Shown here: positions 22,725-33,719 of the stretch, piece after piece
Position numbering within the stretch: position 1 is the first letter of the stretch
Layout: every line of letters begins with the position of its first letter
Assembly: GCF_019097595.1 (NCBI RefSeq)
Contig: NC_080735.1
Coordinates: forward strand, 943,212-1,007,211
Reading direction: 5' to 3'
DNA: 64,000 bases
Origin: Hemibagrus wyckioides
Taxonomy: Eukaryota > Chordata > Actinopteri > Siluriformes > Bagridae
Position numbers and translations under genes: made by a program
The notes under the pieces: generated by a model
Told to the model about the DNA's origin: nothing
The model's input: the letters and a program-made list of their open reading frames with translations, nothing else
Databases searched by the model: none

Positions 22725-23066
22725 TGTCACGGGCTCGCCTACCTCAACCGCACCCCCACACTCACAATCACCGGACTTTTAATCAACACCATCTGCACTC
22801 AATTTCCTCAGCCTATTTAAAGCACTCACTCGCTGTGGGCAGCAGTGAGTATTAAGTTTAGTTGAGTATTAAGTTTAGCAAGTATTAAGTTTAGTTGAGT
22901 ATTAAGTTTAGCAATTATTAAGTTTAGTTGAGTTCTTGTGCCGTTTATGTTGATGCTGCTTAAGTTTCTGAGTTACTGTTTTTTGCCTGCCTACCTGTTT
23001 GCCTGCAACTGTATAAATAAAACTGGCTTTTGGATTCTCTCTCTGCTTCTGAGTCGGATTGTGACA
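22725..23066 (+). mobile_element. Solo LTR with internal tandem repeat
   Basis: 342 bp, from TGTCACGGGCTCGC to CGGATTGTGACA, flanked by a perfect 5-bp target duplication CATAC (22720-22724 and 23067-23071). It holds a CTATTTAAAGC TATA-like box and an AATAAAACTGG signal. Between them GAGTATTAAGTTTAGTT is repeated about five times with alternating GCAA endings, as in a repeat-bearing leader. Confidence 0.88.
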
Positions 23067-23129
23067 CATACTCCATTACACTGAATTATATATTTTAATG
23101 TTTTATAATAAATCAATCAATAAATAAAT

Positions 23130-25390
23130 TATAATCTTCAAATTTAAATTTTATTTGTCACGTACAAAATCATACACAGTACAACATATAGTGAAATGCT
23201 TTTATTGACCGTCCTTGTTCCAAGAGAAAGATAAATAAGATTTAAAGAAAAATAGAAATATAAAAACTAACAAGTAATAGAAATGTTAAAAAATATGATA
23301 AATGAATGAAAAACCGATGAGATGTAGGATAGTAGATATGTATATACAAATAGAAATGGTATGTGTGTGCAACAATCTGCTTAGGTAGAATGTGATGTGT
23401 GAGGAAGTCTAGAGAAAAAGTCCAGAAAGTAAAGGTCTAGGTATTCTGGTTGAGGGCCCAAATGGCCTGCGGGAAGAAGCTCCTCCCCATTCTCTTTGTG
23501 TTTGCCTTCAAGGAACAGAAACATTTACCTGACCGCGACAGAGAAAAAAAGTCCATTGTTGGGATGGCTGAGGTCCTTCATTATCTTCCTGGCCTTGGTC
23601 TAGCACCCCTTGCTGTGTATAGCAGGGGTGTCCAATCTTATCCACAAAGGGCCGATGTGAGTGCAGGTTTTCATTCCAACTGAGCAGAAGCCACACCTGA
23701 GTCTACTGAAAGCCAAGATCAGTCGATTAGCCAGTTGGAATCAGGTGTAGCTTGTGCTTGGTTGGAATGAAAGCCTGCACCCACACCGGCCATTTCTGGA
23801 TAAGATTGGACACCCCTGGTGTATAGTCTCCAGGTCAGGAAGCTTGGTGCGGACGGTGAGCTCCACCCTCTGGAGAGCTTGCCTGTTGCCTGCTTGGTGT
23901 TGTTTCCAAACCAGGCTGTGATACTTCCCGTCAGGATGGTCTCAATGGCTTTTTTTCACCAGGGTGTTGATGTGACAAGACCTTGACAGGTCCTGTGTGA
24001 TGTGAACACCTAGGTACCAGACACTGTCCACTCTCTCTACTGGGGTCCCATTTATAGTGAGAGGCTGGTAATTCCTCTCTTGCTTTGTACTGAAGTCCAC
24101 TTTCAGCTCCTTGCTTATGTCTTGCTAATGTTCAGGAGGAGATTGTTGTCCTGGCAACAAGTCTCCAGGTTTCCAATCTCCTTTAGGTAGGCTGTCTTGT
24201 TGTTATTGGAGATCAGGCCCACCACCGTAGTATCGTCCGCAAACTTAATGATGTTGGTGGAGCTGGAAGTGGCCACACAGTCGTAGGTGTACAGTGAGTA
24301 AGGCAGGGGGCTCAGAACACAACCCCGGGGGGCTCCAGTGCTGAGGGTGAGTGAGGGTGAGACATGGTTGCCCATCCATATTGCCTGTGGTCTGTCTGTC
24401 AGGAAGTTGGAGATTCATCAACACAGGGATGGGCTGAGGACCAGGATCTCCAACTTAGTGGTGAGTATGGAAGGAATTATGGTGTTAAATGCTGAACTGT
24501 AGTCAACAAACAGCATCTTAACATAATTCCCCTTTCTGCTGTCCAGGTGGCTCAGGGCTGTGTGATGGAGGTGTGCGATGGCCTCCTCAGTAGAACGGTT
24601 GGGCCAGTACGTGAATTGTAGCGGGTCCAGGGTGTCAGGTAGGGAAGAAGTGATGAAGTCTCTGATAAGTCTTTCGAAGCACTTCATCACTACTGAGGTC
24701 AGGGCTGCGGGGCGGTAGTTGTTGAGGTAGGTGGGCTGGGGTTTCTTGGGGACAGAAACAATGGTGGACTGTTTGAAGCACATCGGGATTATAGACTGTT
24801 CCAGGGAGAGGTTGAAGATCTCAGCAAACATAGGAGCAAGCTGGTCAGCACATGCCTCAACCCATTTGGTCCTGCTGCTTTCCTGGTGTTCACTCTCCTG
24901 AATGCCTTTCTCACGTCATGCTCAGAGATGATGAACACGCATTCCTATCTGGCATTCTCCGTGCGCGTGCTGCTTATCATGCTGTTAGCGCTGCTAATGC
25001 CATTACCACTGTGAGCTGCAGCCTCGAAGTGAGCATATTCACCAATCTGAAAGATGGTGTTCTGTAGTCCGTTATTATCCTTAGTCCCTGCCACAGACTT
25101 CTAGAGCCACTTTGATGAAATTGTGACAGTTTCTTTCCATAGCGCCACTTCGCCTCCTTCACCACTTTGTGCACGCTGTAGGATGCAGCTTTATACTCCT
25201 CCATGTTTCCATTGGCAAGCCCTTTGTACTGTTGTATGCGGTGGAGCGTGATCTCAGGGCACCGTGGATGGATTCATCCACTCACGACTTCTGATTGAGA
25301 AATGTTCGATGATAGTCTTGTGGACTGTGTCATCCGCTAGTTTCCTGATAAATCCCACAACTACTTCCGTAAACACGTTGATGTCATCAG
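23130..25390 (-). mobile_element. Rex1/CR1-like LINE (family W), with MITE insertion
   Basis: The 3' end lies at 23130 (AAATTTTATTTGTCACGTAC). Minus-strand frames at 24977-25204, 24418-24831 and 24115-24375 give the linker, then reverse transcriptase with [43 protein letters not shown] and [12 protein letters not shown]. The active-site box is intact but the element is split by stops and truncated 5', with no endonuclease. Confidence 0.82.
23623..23818. mobile_element. hAT-type MITE, copy 1
   Basis: 196 bp with terminal inverted repeats CAGGGGTGTCCAATCTTATC and its complement, flanked by a perfect 8-bp duplication GTGTATAG (23615-23622 and 23819-23826). The 8-bp duplication and CAGGGG start are hAT hallmarks. 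It lies inside the LINE, so it is younger. Confidence 0.93.
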
Positions 25391-25410
25391 AGCTGTGCCT
25401 AAAGGCCTAA

Positions 25411-26120
<710 letters not shown>

Positions 26121-26799
26121 AAGTATAAAAGAAATAATAAAATAAAATAAAAGCACGCTATTCTATAAATTTCTGAGGATTTAAAACCTTGTTTTGCTTT
26201 AAACCCTGAGGTAAGTTGAAGCTGTGTGACTAAATTTCAATTGGATTTATTTAGTATGAAATAATGCAGTGTACACCCTATGTAGTGCACTATTTATCCA
26301 ATTAATGTTGCTAATCTTTATTTGTGTATTTAAAGTATTTAAATAATCAACTTGTTCAAAATCACAATTTACAGCCAGCTTCAGGATAAAATCAGGATTA
26401 AAAACCATTCTTAGTAATTTGACAAGTTACACAGCAGATAAAATAACGTTCTAATATTTTCTAATGTTGCAAAAAAAATATTAACAGAAAGAAAATCATG
26501 TGTAATGGCTTCAAGAATACCATTGCATGTTCCTTTCTTGACCTTTTTATTGTTAAATAATATCATATTGCTATTATATATTTATAGACCATATTATTGT
26601 TAATATTCATTTATTATTAGTAGTAGTAGTAACACTATTACTAATAAGAATTTTTGGTCTGTTAAAATGAGCTCATTATTTTAGTTTGGCTAACCTGTTA
26701 AATTTTATCAGTTAACAATAAAACAAACTACTTAGATATTACAGTTGTTTTGACTTATTGTAGAGAAATGTTAAATTGTTGTTGTTGTCATTTGTTTAG
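26121..26799 (+). other. 5' flank of PRDM9-like copy B
   Basis: Contains the duplicated module also seen at 8570, 45477 and 47860 (AGTATGAAATAATGCAGTG and GTAGTGCACTATTTATCC). The 3' end of this stretch is a splice acceptor, TTGTTGTTGTCATTTGTTTAG. No other gene is seen. Confidence 0.5.
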
Positions 26800-26852
26800 G
26801 TCTGTTATAATGAGCTCAGCAGGAGACAGACAGCGCTCCTCCTCCCTCACAG
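26800..26852 (+). CDS. PRDM9-like locus, leader exon copy B
   Basis: Acceptor TCATTTGTTTAG, an ATG at 26810-26812 and an open short frame MSSAGDRQRSSSLT ending at a canonical donor (CTCACAG then GTAAAG). Of the three copies of this exon in the window only this one is undamaged. It supplies the start codon of the gene model and ends in phase 1. Function of the leader is unknown; no KRAB domain is visible here or nearby. Confidence 0.6.
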
Positions 26853-27096
26853 GTAAAGCTTCATGATGTTACGGGGAGAAATGAAAAAAAATGAAGATTG
26901 ACCAGTCTTTGGTCCTCCTTGCTACACTGCTAATCACCCACAACCTCAGAGTATTTTAATGAAGAGAGAAACAGAAACTCTAAAGTTTGAAAACTCTGTT
27001 TTCATTTCCAGAAAAACAAGAGTCTTCAAGTTTATAAGCAGATTTATGAACAGTGTTTATTCTGTCAAATAAGGGTTATTTTTCTTTGATCATTAG

Positions 27097-27222
27097 CTAT
27101 GTGAGGATGTGAAAACAGAGTCTTCAGTTGGAGAAACATCAGACTCAGAAGATTCCCCTGTGGACCAGCAGAATGGAGGAGTCTGTTTGGAGCTCAGACC
27201 TTGTCAGTCCAGTTACATATGA
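27097..27222 (+). pseudogene. PRDM9-like locus, second exon copy B
   Basis: After an acceptor (TTTTTCTTTGATCATTAG) the frame reads LCEDVKTESSVGETSDSEDS and continues PVDQQNGG and VCLELRPCQSS to a TGA at 27220-27222. No canonical donor is seen just before the stop. An acidic VKTE-containing exon of this sort is usual for the N-terminal part of fish PRDM9-like and C2H2 genes. A paralogue is at 48483-48560. The frame does not join the leader exon directly in phase, so an intervening exon may be missing. Confidence 0.55.
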
Positions 27223-27418
27223 ATAAACACTTCATATGTCTGCACTACACTACATATGTCTAAATAATAAAAATCTCTAAGGTATTTAAAATCATATGCC
27301 CTGCCTGGCTACACACTTTAAAAACTTTAAAAACTCACTTAAATTGTATTAATTGCAGTTTAATAAAATTTATTTTAGGCATTGTGTCTTCAAATTGCTA
27401 TGTTTTCTTTCCATCAAG

Positions 27419-27690
27419 ACTATGAGGTTTGCAAATCCTTTTTCTTTAAGAAGTGTGATGTTCACGGTCTTCCCCTCTTTATCCCTGATACTCCTGTTCT
27501 CATGGGAGTCCCGGACAGAGCGAGACGAACTCTTCCTCCTGGACTAGAGATCCGGAAGTCTGGTATTCCTGAAGCAGGCCTGGGAGTGTTTAATAAGTGG
27601 GAGACTGTTCCAGTAGGTGCACACTTTGCACACTACCAGGGAGAGCTGGTAGACAGAGAGGAAGCTATGAGCAGTGGATACTCTTGGGTG
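27419..27690 (+). CDS. prdm9-like: PRDM9-like PR/SET domain, first exon
   Basis: Starts after acceptor TTTTCTTTCCATCAAG and ends at a canonical donor (GGGTG then GTGAGT), 2 nt plus 90 codons, fully open. It encodes the zinc knuckle and first third of a PR/SET histone methyltransferase domain: VCKSFFFKKCDVHG, LPPGLEIRKSGIPEAGLGVF, then GAHFAHYQGELVDREEA and SGYSWV. The tyrosine in HYQG corresponds to the catalytic Tyr276 of human PRDM9. The first cysteine of the knuckle is replaced by tyrosine (TAT where TGT is expected). PRDM9 trimethylates H3K4 and H3K36 at sites chosen by its zinc fingers and directs meiotic recombination in species with the full gene. The family assignment is firm; activity of this copy is doubtful. 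Confidence 0.85.
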
Positions 27691-27822
27691 GTGAGTTTTT
27701 ATAAACTTATTCTAAATATTCTTGAGCATTTCCTCAGTTTTTTTTAAATATAAGGGTGTCTCCCAAATGCTGCAAATGTAAATACATTTAATGTGCTAAA
27801 AACTTGTTGGAAACCAAGTTGG

Positions 27823-27960
27823 TCCTAACTTAAAAAATTATCACCCAGGTCTGTTTGTTGTTTTAACTGTGATTTTAATAGTGCAGTACAAAATTATCCC
27901 TGTTTCTGTTCTGGTAGGTCTGGACTTGAGGCCATTTGGCACAATGTAGTATCAGATATA
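27823..27960 (+). mobile_element. L2 LINE fragment
   Basis: Closely matches 54793-54910, from CCTAACTTAAAAAA to GGTCTGGACTTGAGGCCA, where the longer copy continues into recognisable L2 reverse transcriptase. It lies in the intron after the SET exon. Confidence 0.6.
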
Positions 27961-28051
27961 AAATTTGACTACACCACCTCCTAATAAAGGCAGAAGAAGC
28001 CTCCCCAAGACACAATACTCTGGTACAAAGAGATCAAACCCAAGATGTAGC

Positions 28052-28420
28052 TGTAACATCACACCCAGATCCAGAACACCAGAGGGAGCCCTCGCCCGAG
28101 TATTAGCACTCTCGTACTCACTTCCTGGTTTGTTTTAGCATTTAAGCAGCATGCTCCCTTTGTTCATTGTGAAGTATCGTTCCTTCGTGACATACTAAGC
28201 CTTGCCATAGTTCTGCTCTCAGATTGTTTCTTGTGTATGATCCTTGCCTTCGTCTTCGACTTCGAGTTTTGGTTTTGTGTTTCGGTATTGATTTTCTAGT
28301 GTTTGATTTCCGACTTTTGAACTTGGCTTCGTCTATACGGTTTATGATTCCTGCCTGTGTGAGTTTAAATAAAGATCTGCACATGGATTCGAACACTCCT
28401 GTCTCCGACAAGTCGTTACA
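28052..28420 (+). repeat. Gypsy 5' LTR
   Basis: 369 bp, TGTAACATCAC to AGTCGTTACA. It has a TATA-like CATTTAAGC (28139-28147), a probable transcription start about 30 nt later and AAATAAAGATC near 28368. The gag start codon (28383-28385) lies inside the LTR. Confidence 0.9.
28169..28178 (+). promoter_or_regulatory. Putative self-primer sequence at RNA 5' end
   Basis: GTGAAGTATC lies about 30 nt downstream of the TATA-like box, where the transcript should begin, and is the exact complement of GATACTTCAC at 28422-28431, immediately after the 5' LTR. Tf1-type elements prime reverse transcription with the 5' end of their own RNA rather than a tRNA. Confidence 0.55.
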
Positions 28421-29408
28421 GGATACTTCACCAACTACGAATCCAGCGGATCTACAAGCAACTTTGTGGCGTCAGGGAGTTCTTATCAGGGCTTACCAAG
28501 CGAAGGTGGATTCTCTGAAAGCGGCTAATCTACAGCTACAGCAACAAGCTCAGAGCTCGGCAGCCACCCCAGCACCCACGCCACCGTCAAGTAGTGAGTT
28601 TCCCAGTTTTGCTCTTCCCGAAAAGTTTGATGGGTCCGCTGACCATTGCAGAGGTTTTCTACGTCAGTGTGATAACTTCTTTGCACAACAACCAGAGGCC
28701 TATGACAATGAAACTACCAGGTGCGCGTTCATGTTATCCTTGCTAACTGGTAAAGCACTAGACTGGGCATCAGCAACTGATCCCCAAGTAAGGAGCTCTG
28801 TTAACTACTTCACTGAACTTATTCGGGAGGTGTTTGAATACCCAGCGGGAGGGAAAGACATTTCTGTGCAGCTGCTCGAACTACGCCAGGGTTCTGAGTC
28901 GGTGGCTGAGTACGCCATCAAATTTCGTACGTTGGCGGCTCAGTCAGGCTGGAACGCACCAGCACTCATGGCAGTGTTCTGCGAGGGTCTCAATCCGTCC
29001 CTGAAGGCTGAGATGGTGTGTCGAGACACAAACATCACTCTTTCTCAGTACATCTCCACGGCTGTCAGACTGGATAATCTGTGCTGCCAATACAATGCTC
29101 ATGCGTCCGCCACATGTTCACTACCTCACCCCATATCAGAGGGTTGCTACTCGGAATCCATGCAGCTGGGGAGAGCTCGTGTTTCTGAGGAGGAGCGTCA
29201 GCGTCGCACTCAACAGCAGCTGTGTTTCTACTGCGGGAAGCCAGGCCATCGAGTTTATCACTGCCCAGAGAAACCTACCACATCTCAAGTGGGAAAAGCT
29301 AACATGGTGTCTAAGCTTACCCTCCCTGCCTTTCTACTTAATGGTAATGAACGTTTTCATGTCACAGCGTTGATTGACTCGGGCTCGGCAGTCAACCTGA
29401 CATACTAA
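28383..29408 (+). CDS. gag: Gypsy Gag with truncated protease
   Basis: 341 codons, uninterrupted. The N-terminal 12 codons lie in the LTR. A coiled-coil-prone stretch (ALWRQGVLIRAYQAKVDSL) precedes the Gag capsid domain (LPEKFDGSADHCRGFLRQC to about VCRDTNITLSQYIS), then a CCHC zinc knuckle CFYCGKPGHRVYHC near residues 282-295, then the aspartic protease start ALIDSGSAVNL with the catalytic DSG. The ORF ends at a TAA contributed by the joined LTR. Resembles the Gag lineage that gave vertebrate PEG10/RTL genes. Nucleocapsid and capsid roles follow from the family. Confidence 0.88.
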   Translation: MDSNTPVSDKSLQDTSPTTNPADLQATLWRQGVLIRAYQAKVDSLKAANLQLQQQAQSSAATPAPTPPSSSEFPSFALPEKFDGSADHCRGFLRQCDNFFAQQPEAYDNETTRCAFMLSLLTGKALDWASATDPQVRSSVNYFTELIREVFEYPAGGKDISVQLLELRQGSESVAEYAIKFRTLAAQSGWNAPALMAVFCEGLNPSLKAEMVCRDTNITLSQYISTAVRLDNLCCQYNAHASATCSLPHPISEGCYSESMQLGRARVSEEERQRRTQQQLCFYCGKPGHRVYHCPEKPTTSQVGKANMVSKLTLPAFLLNGNERFHVTALIDSGSAVNLTY

Positions 29409-29630
29409 GCCTTGCCATAGTTCTGCTCTCAGATTGTTTCTTGTGTATGATCCTTGCCTTCGTCTTCGACTTCGAGTTTCGGTTTTGTGTTTCGGTATTG
29501 ATTTTCTAGTGTTTGATTTCCGACTTTTGAACTTGGCTTCGTCTATACGGTTTATGATTCCTGCCTGTGTGAGTTTAAATAAAGATCTGCACATGGATTC
29601 GAACACTCCTGTCTCCGACAAGTCGTTACA
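29401..29630 (+). repeat. Gypsy 3' LTR, 5'-truncated
   Basis: Corresponds to 28191-28420 with a single difference (C in place of T in the CGAGTTTYGG run). The U3 promoter part is missing. Confidence 0.92.
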
Positions 29631-29635
29631 GTAGC

Positions 29636-29986
29636 AAAATATCCCAACTTTATTGTCCTAGCATGGACCCTCCGAATTAAAAACACTAAAATATCTGTGT
29701 GTCAATAGTAAAAAGCCATAAGAGTAAGAACTCTTCTCAAGACTCTGAAGGGTTGGGCCTGCTTGCATGCACCACCTGTAAGAGGGAAAAGAAAGATAGA
29801 ACACCCACAGCATGCACTGCAACCAAAAAAAATCTTATATTCACCACTACAGTGCCAGCTGTCTGATACACACCAGAGAGATATGGAGGGTATATTCCAT
29901 CAAACTATGTTTTGACAGGTCTATTATCCAATCAGATTCATCTATGTCACAAGGTCCCACCAAACCCCCCTCCTGCCCCCATCATG
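29636..29986. other. No gene recognised
   Basis: Low-complexity intronic or intergenic sequence between the Gypsy element and the L2 tail. A 103-codon frame starting at 29812 runs on into the L2 tail and has no domain. Confidence 0.45.
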
Positions 29987-30424
29987 CAATTCAATTCAAT
30001 TTTATTTGTATAGCACTTTTAACAAAGAGTCTCATTGTCTCAAAGCAGCTTTACATAAGAAACAACATAAGAAAACAGCAAACATATAAACCTACAAACA
30101 GTCCTAGATGTTATCCCAAGTGAGCAAGCCTGAGGTGACTGAGGTGACTGTGGCAAGGAAAAACTCTGTTAGATGGTATGAGGAAGAAACTTTGAGAGGA
30201 ACCAGACTCAAAAGGGAAACCATCCTCATTTGGGTGACAGTGGAGAGTGTGATTATATTGTGCATTTATGTGTAGTCAATTGTGTGATGCTGATTCAGCA
30301 TGTGTAGAATGTTATTCAGCATGTGTAGAATGTTAATTAATAAGGAGGTTGTTGTCATCCACATAAGGTTGGCAGCGTTACTTTGAATACCCCAATCCTC
30401 ACAAAGATGTACAGGAGTACAAGG

Positions 30425-30856
30425 TTATGGGATGTGTTTAATGTATGCCAGGCTAAAGAGATAAGTCTTTAGTCTACGTTTAAACTGGGAGACTGTGTCT
30501 GAACCCCGAACACTGTCAGGAAGACTATTCCAAAGTTTAGGGGCTAAATACGAAAACACTATACCCCCTTTTGTAGACTTTGATATTCCGGGAACTACCA
30601 GAAGTGCAGAGTTTTGTGATCTTAAAGAGTGTGGTGGATTGTAACATGTTAGAAGACTGGAGAGATAGGTGGGAGCTAAACCAATTAGAGCCTTGAACGT
30701 AAGTAGTGCTAGTTTATAGTTAATTCTAATCTTATCAGGTAGCCAGTGCAGGGATGATAATATTGGGGTTATATGATCATATTTTCTTGATCTGGTAAGA
30801 ACTCTGGCGGCTGCATTCTGGACTAACTGTAGCTTGTTTACTGAATATACAACCAC
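30425..30856 (-). pseudogene. L2 ORF2 C-terminal domain
   Basis: 143 open codons with VQNAAARVLTRSRKYDHITP, LHWLPDKIRINYKLALLTFK and APKLWNSLPDSVR, the conserved region downstream of the RT domain in L2/CR1 LINEs. No start of its own: it is the tail of a longer ORF2. Confidence 0.8.
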
Positions 30857-31959
30857 CTAGTAATGCATTACAATAGTTTTTTGCATCTTTTCTGCATCAG
30901 ATACAGATAAAATTTTGCTAAGCTTGGCAATATTTCTAAGATGGAAGAAGGCTGTTTTTGTAATATTGGAAATATGATTTTCAAAGGGCAAGTTGCTGTC
31001 TAATATTACACCCAGGTCTTTCACTGTTGAGCTAGTAGTAACAGTACATCCTTATAGATGCAAGGTGAATTGCGAGAGCTTTTGTGTACTGGTTTTTGGA
31101 CCAATAAGTAATATCTCTATCTTATCAGAATTTAGTAATAGAAAATTATTGGTCATCCAATCTCAGTTAATCTAGACAAATTAGATATTTCATCTGGTTT
31201 TGATGAGATATATAACTGGGTATCATCGGCATAACAATGGAAACTAATCCCATGCCTTTCTTATGATGTCACCCAATGGAAGCATGTATACTGAGAAAAG
31301 CAGAGGTCCTAAAACTGATCCTTGTGGGACCCCGTATTTCACTGGCACTACACTGGACAGTTCTCCATTTAAATCTACAAAGTGGTATGGATCAGACAGG
31401 TAGGATCTAAACCATTTTAATGCCTGTCCCTGCATACCTGTGCGATTTTGTAAGCGATCTACGAGAATGTTATGATCTATAGTGTTGAATGCAGCACTAA
31501 GATCAAGCAGGACTAAAATGGAGATGCAGCCTTGGTCCAAAGCTAAAAACAAGTCATTTGTGATTTTAACTAGTGCAGTTTCTGTACTATGATGGGGCTT
31601 GAAACCTGACTAAAACCTGACTGACCTAGATATGACGAGGAGTTAATAATATTGAGAAGATTGTGGTGCAGGTGTTTTATCTCTGACCTATTTTAGTCGG
31701 ATGGGGGCAACAGTGTCTAGTGTGCTGGTGAAAATAGTTCCTATGCTGTTAGTTACTTCATCTAAATCATCTGCATTTAGGGGTCTAGTAAGAAGTTGAG
31801 ACAGATCTGGCAGATTGCTTGTGAATCTGTCTTTAGTGGTCAGAGTAAAAGTTCTACCAAATTGATAACATAGAGAGACATGTCTAATATGTTCTACAGG
31901 TAGAGTGTACACTAAGAGGTGATGGTCTGTGATGTCATCGCTTTGAGGTAGGATGGCTA

Positions 31960-33354
31960 CAGTGAGGGAAAAAATTATTTGATCCCCAGCTGATTTTGTA
32001 CGTTTGCCCACTGACAAAGAAATGTTCAGTCTGTAATTTTAATGATAGGTATATTTGAACAGTGAGAGACAGAATAACAACAAAAAAATCCAGAAAAATG
32101 CATTTCAGAAAAGTTATACATTGATTTGCATTTTAATGAATGAAATAAGTATTTGATCCCCTATCAATCAGAAAGATTTCTGGCCCCCAGGTGTCTTTTA
32201 TACAGGTAATGAGCTGAGATTACAGTAGGAGCACTCTCGGGGAGTGCTCTTAATCTCAACTCGTTAACTGTATGAAAGACACCTGTCCACAGAAGGAAGC
32301 AATCAATCAGATTCCAAATTCTCCATCATGGACAAGACCAAAGAGCTGTCCATGGATGTCAGGGACAAGATTGTAGACCTACACAAGGCTGGAATGAGCT
32401 ACAAGACCATCTCCAAGGAGCTTGGTGAGAAGACAGTTGGTCCGATTATTCCCAAATGGAAGAAACACAAAAGGACTATCAATCTTCCTCGGTCTGGGGC
32501 TCCATGCAAGATCTCACCTCATGGAGTTTCAATGATCATGAGAACGGCGAGGAATCAGCCCAGAATTACACTGGAGGATTTTGTCAATGATCTCAAGGCA
32601 GCTGGGACCACAGTCACCAAGAAAACAATTGGTAACACACTACGCCGTGAAAGACTGAAATCCAGTAGCGCCCGCAAGGTCCCCCTGCTAAAGAAAGCAC
32701 ATGTACAGACTCATCTGAAGTTTGCCAGTGAACATCTGAATGATTCAGAGGTCATGTGGTCAAATGAGACCAAAATCCAGCTCTTTGGCATCAACTCAAC
32801 TCGCCGTGTTTGGAGGAGGAGGAATGCTGCCTATGACCCCAAGAAGACCATCCCCACTGTCAAACATGGAGGTGGAAACATTATGCTTTGGGGGTGTTTT
32901 TCTGCTAAGGGGACAGGACAACCGCACCACATCAAAGGGATGATGGACGGAGCCATGGACCATCAAATCTTGAGTGAGAACCTCCTTCCCTCAGCCAGGG
33001 CATTGAAAATGGGTCGTGGATGCAAAGAGGAATGGGCCCAAATTCCTTGAGATGTGAGATGTGTGCAAACCTGGTGGCCAACTACAAGAAATGTCTGACG
33101 TCTGTGATTGCCAACAAGCGTTTGGCACCAAGTACTAAGTCATGTTTTGCAAAGGGGTCAAATACTTATTTCACTCAATAAAATGCAAATCAATGTAGAA
33201 CTTTTCTGAAATGTGTTTTTCTGGATTTTTTTGTTGTTATTCTGTCTCTCACTGTTCAGATAAACCTACCATTAAAGTTACAGACTGATCATTTCTTTGT
33301 CAGTGGGCAAACGTACAAAATCAGCAGGGGATCAAATAATTTTTTCCCTCACTG
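31960..33354 (+). mobile_element. Tc1/mariner transposon with long TIRs, inactive
   Basis: It begins CAGTGAGGGAAAAAATTATT and ends with the complement, with TA duplications at 31958-31959 and 33355-33356. The terminal inverted repeats extend about 200 bp and include an inner repeat (AAGTATTTGATCCCC on the left, mirrored on the right), the IR/DR layout. It splits the L2 element. Confidence 0.93.
32328..33050 (+). pseudogene. Tc1 transposase, catalytic core deleted
   Basis: 240 codons against about 340 for the family. N-terminal paired helix-turn-helix DNA-binding region ([31 protein letters not shown]) is present. The first catalytic Asp is changed to Asn ([12 protein letters not shown]) and a deletion after [10 protein letters not shown] removes the second Asp and the Glu of the DD34E triad before resuming near the C-terminus (CKEEWAQIP). 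Confidence 0.9.
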
Positions 33355-33719
33355 TATGAATATCCTGACGGTGTAGACTCATTCAGTCTAATGTGGTCAT
33401 TTGGTCTAAGCCAGATTTCGGTAAGACAGAGTGCATCGAAATTATAATCTGAGATTATTTCATTAACAATAATCGCTGTCGGTGCAAGGGATCTAATTTT
33501 GAGAAGCCCAAACTTAAGAAATTGTTTTTCTTTACTTATTTGGCCTTTGTCAGGTTTAACTGTGATTAGATTATTTCGAGAGCTATTAATGAATTTATCC
33601 TTTGATCTCAGTAATCGGGGAAAAGACAGTTTCTATATGACGAGTTGTGTGAACTTGTATCAGTCTGGCAAGTTGAACAGTAGCTATTATAATTGGAATC
33701 TAAGGTATGACTTACCAGT

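Larger units (their letters stand above)
28052..29630 (+). mobile_element. Ty3/Gypsy retrotransposon, Tf1/sushi-like, internally deleted
   Basis: A 5' LTR (28052-28420), a gag ORF running into the first residues of protease, then an abrupt join to a 3' LTR that lacks its first 139 bp (29401-29630). The whole is flanked by a perfect 5-bp duplication GTAGC at 28047-28051 and 29631-29635. LTR overlap is identical at 229 of 230 positions. All pol domains (RT, RNase H, integrase) are deleted, so it cannot move alone. Confidence 0.93.

Noticed and set aside
22840..22930. Short regular repeats as an origin or CRISPR array
   Set aside because: They lie inside a solo LTR with target duplication and are tandem leader repeats.
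26853..27096. A KRAB domain upstream of the PR/SET exons
   Set aside because: No frame with the KRAB A-box pattern was seen here or in other leader copies.
28142..29621. Two near-identical minus-strand basic ORFs (89 and 95 codons)
   Set aside because: Both are antisense readings of the Gypsy LTR.
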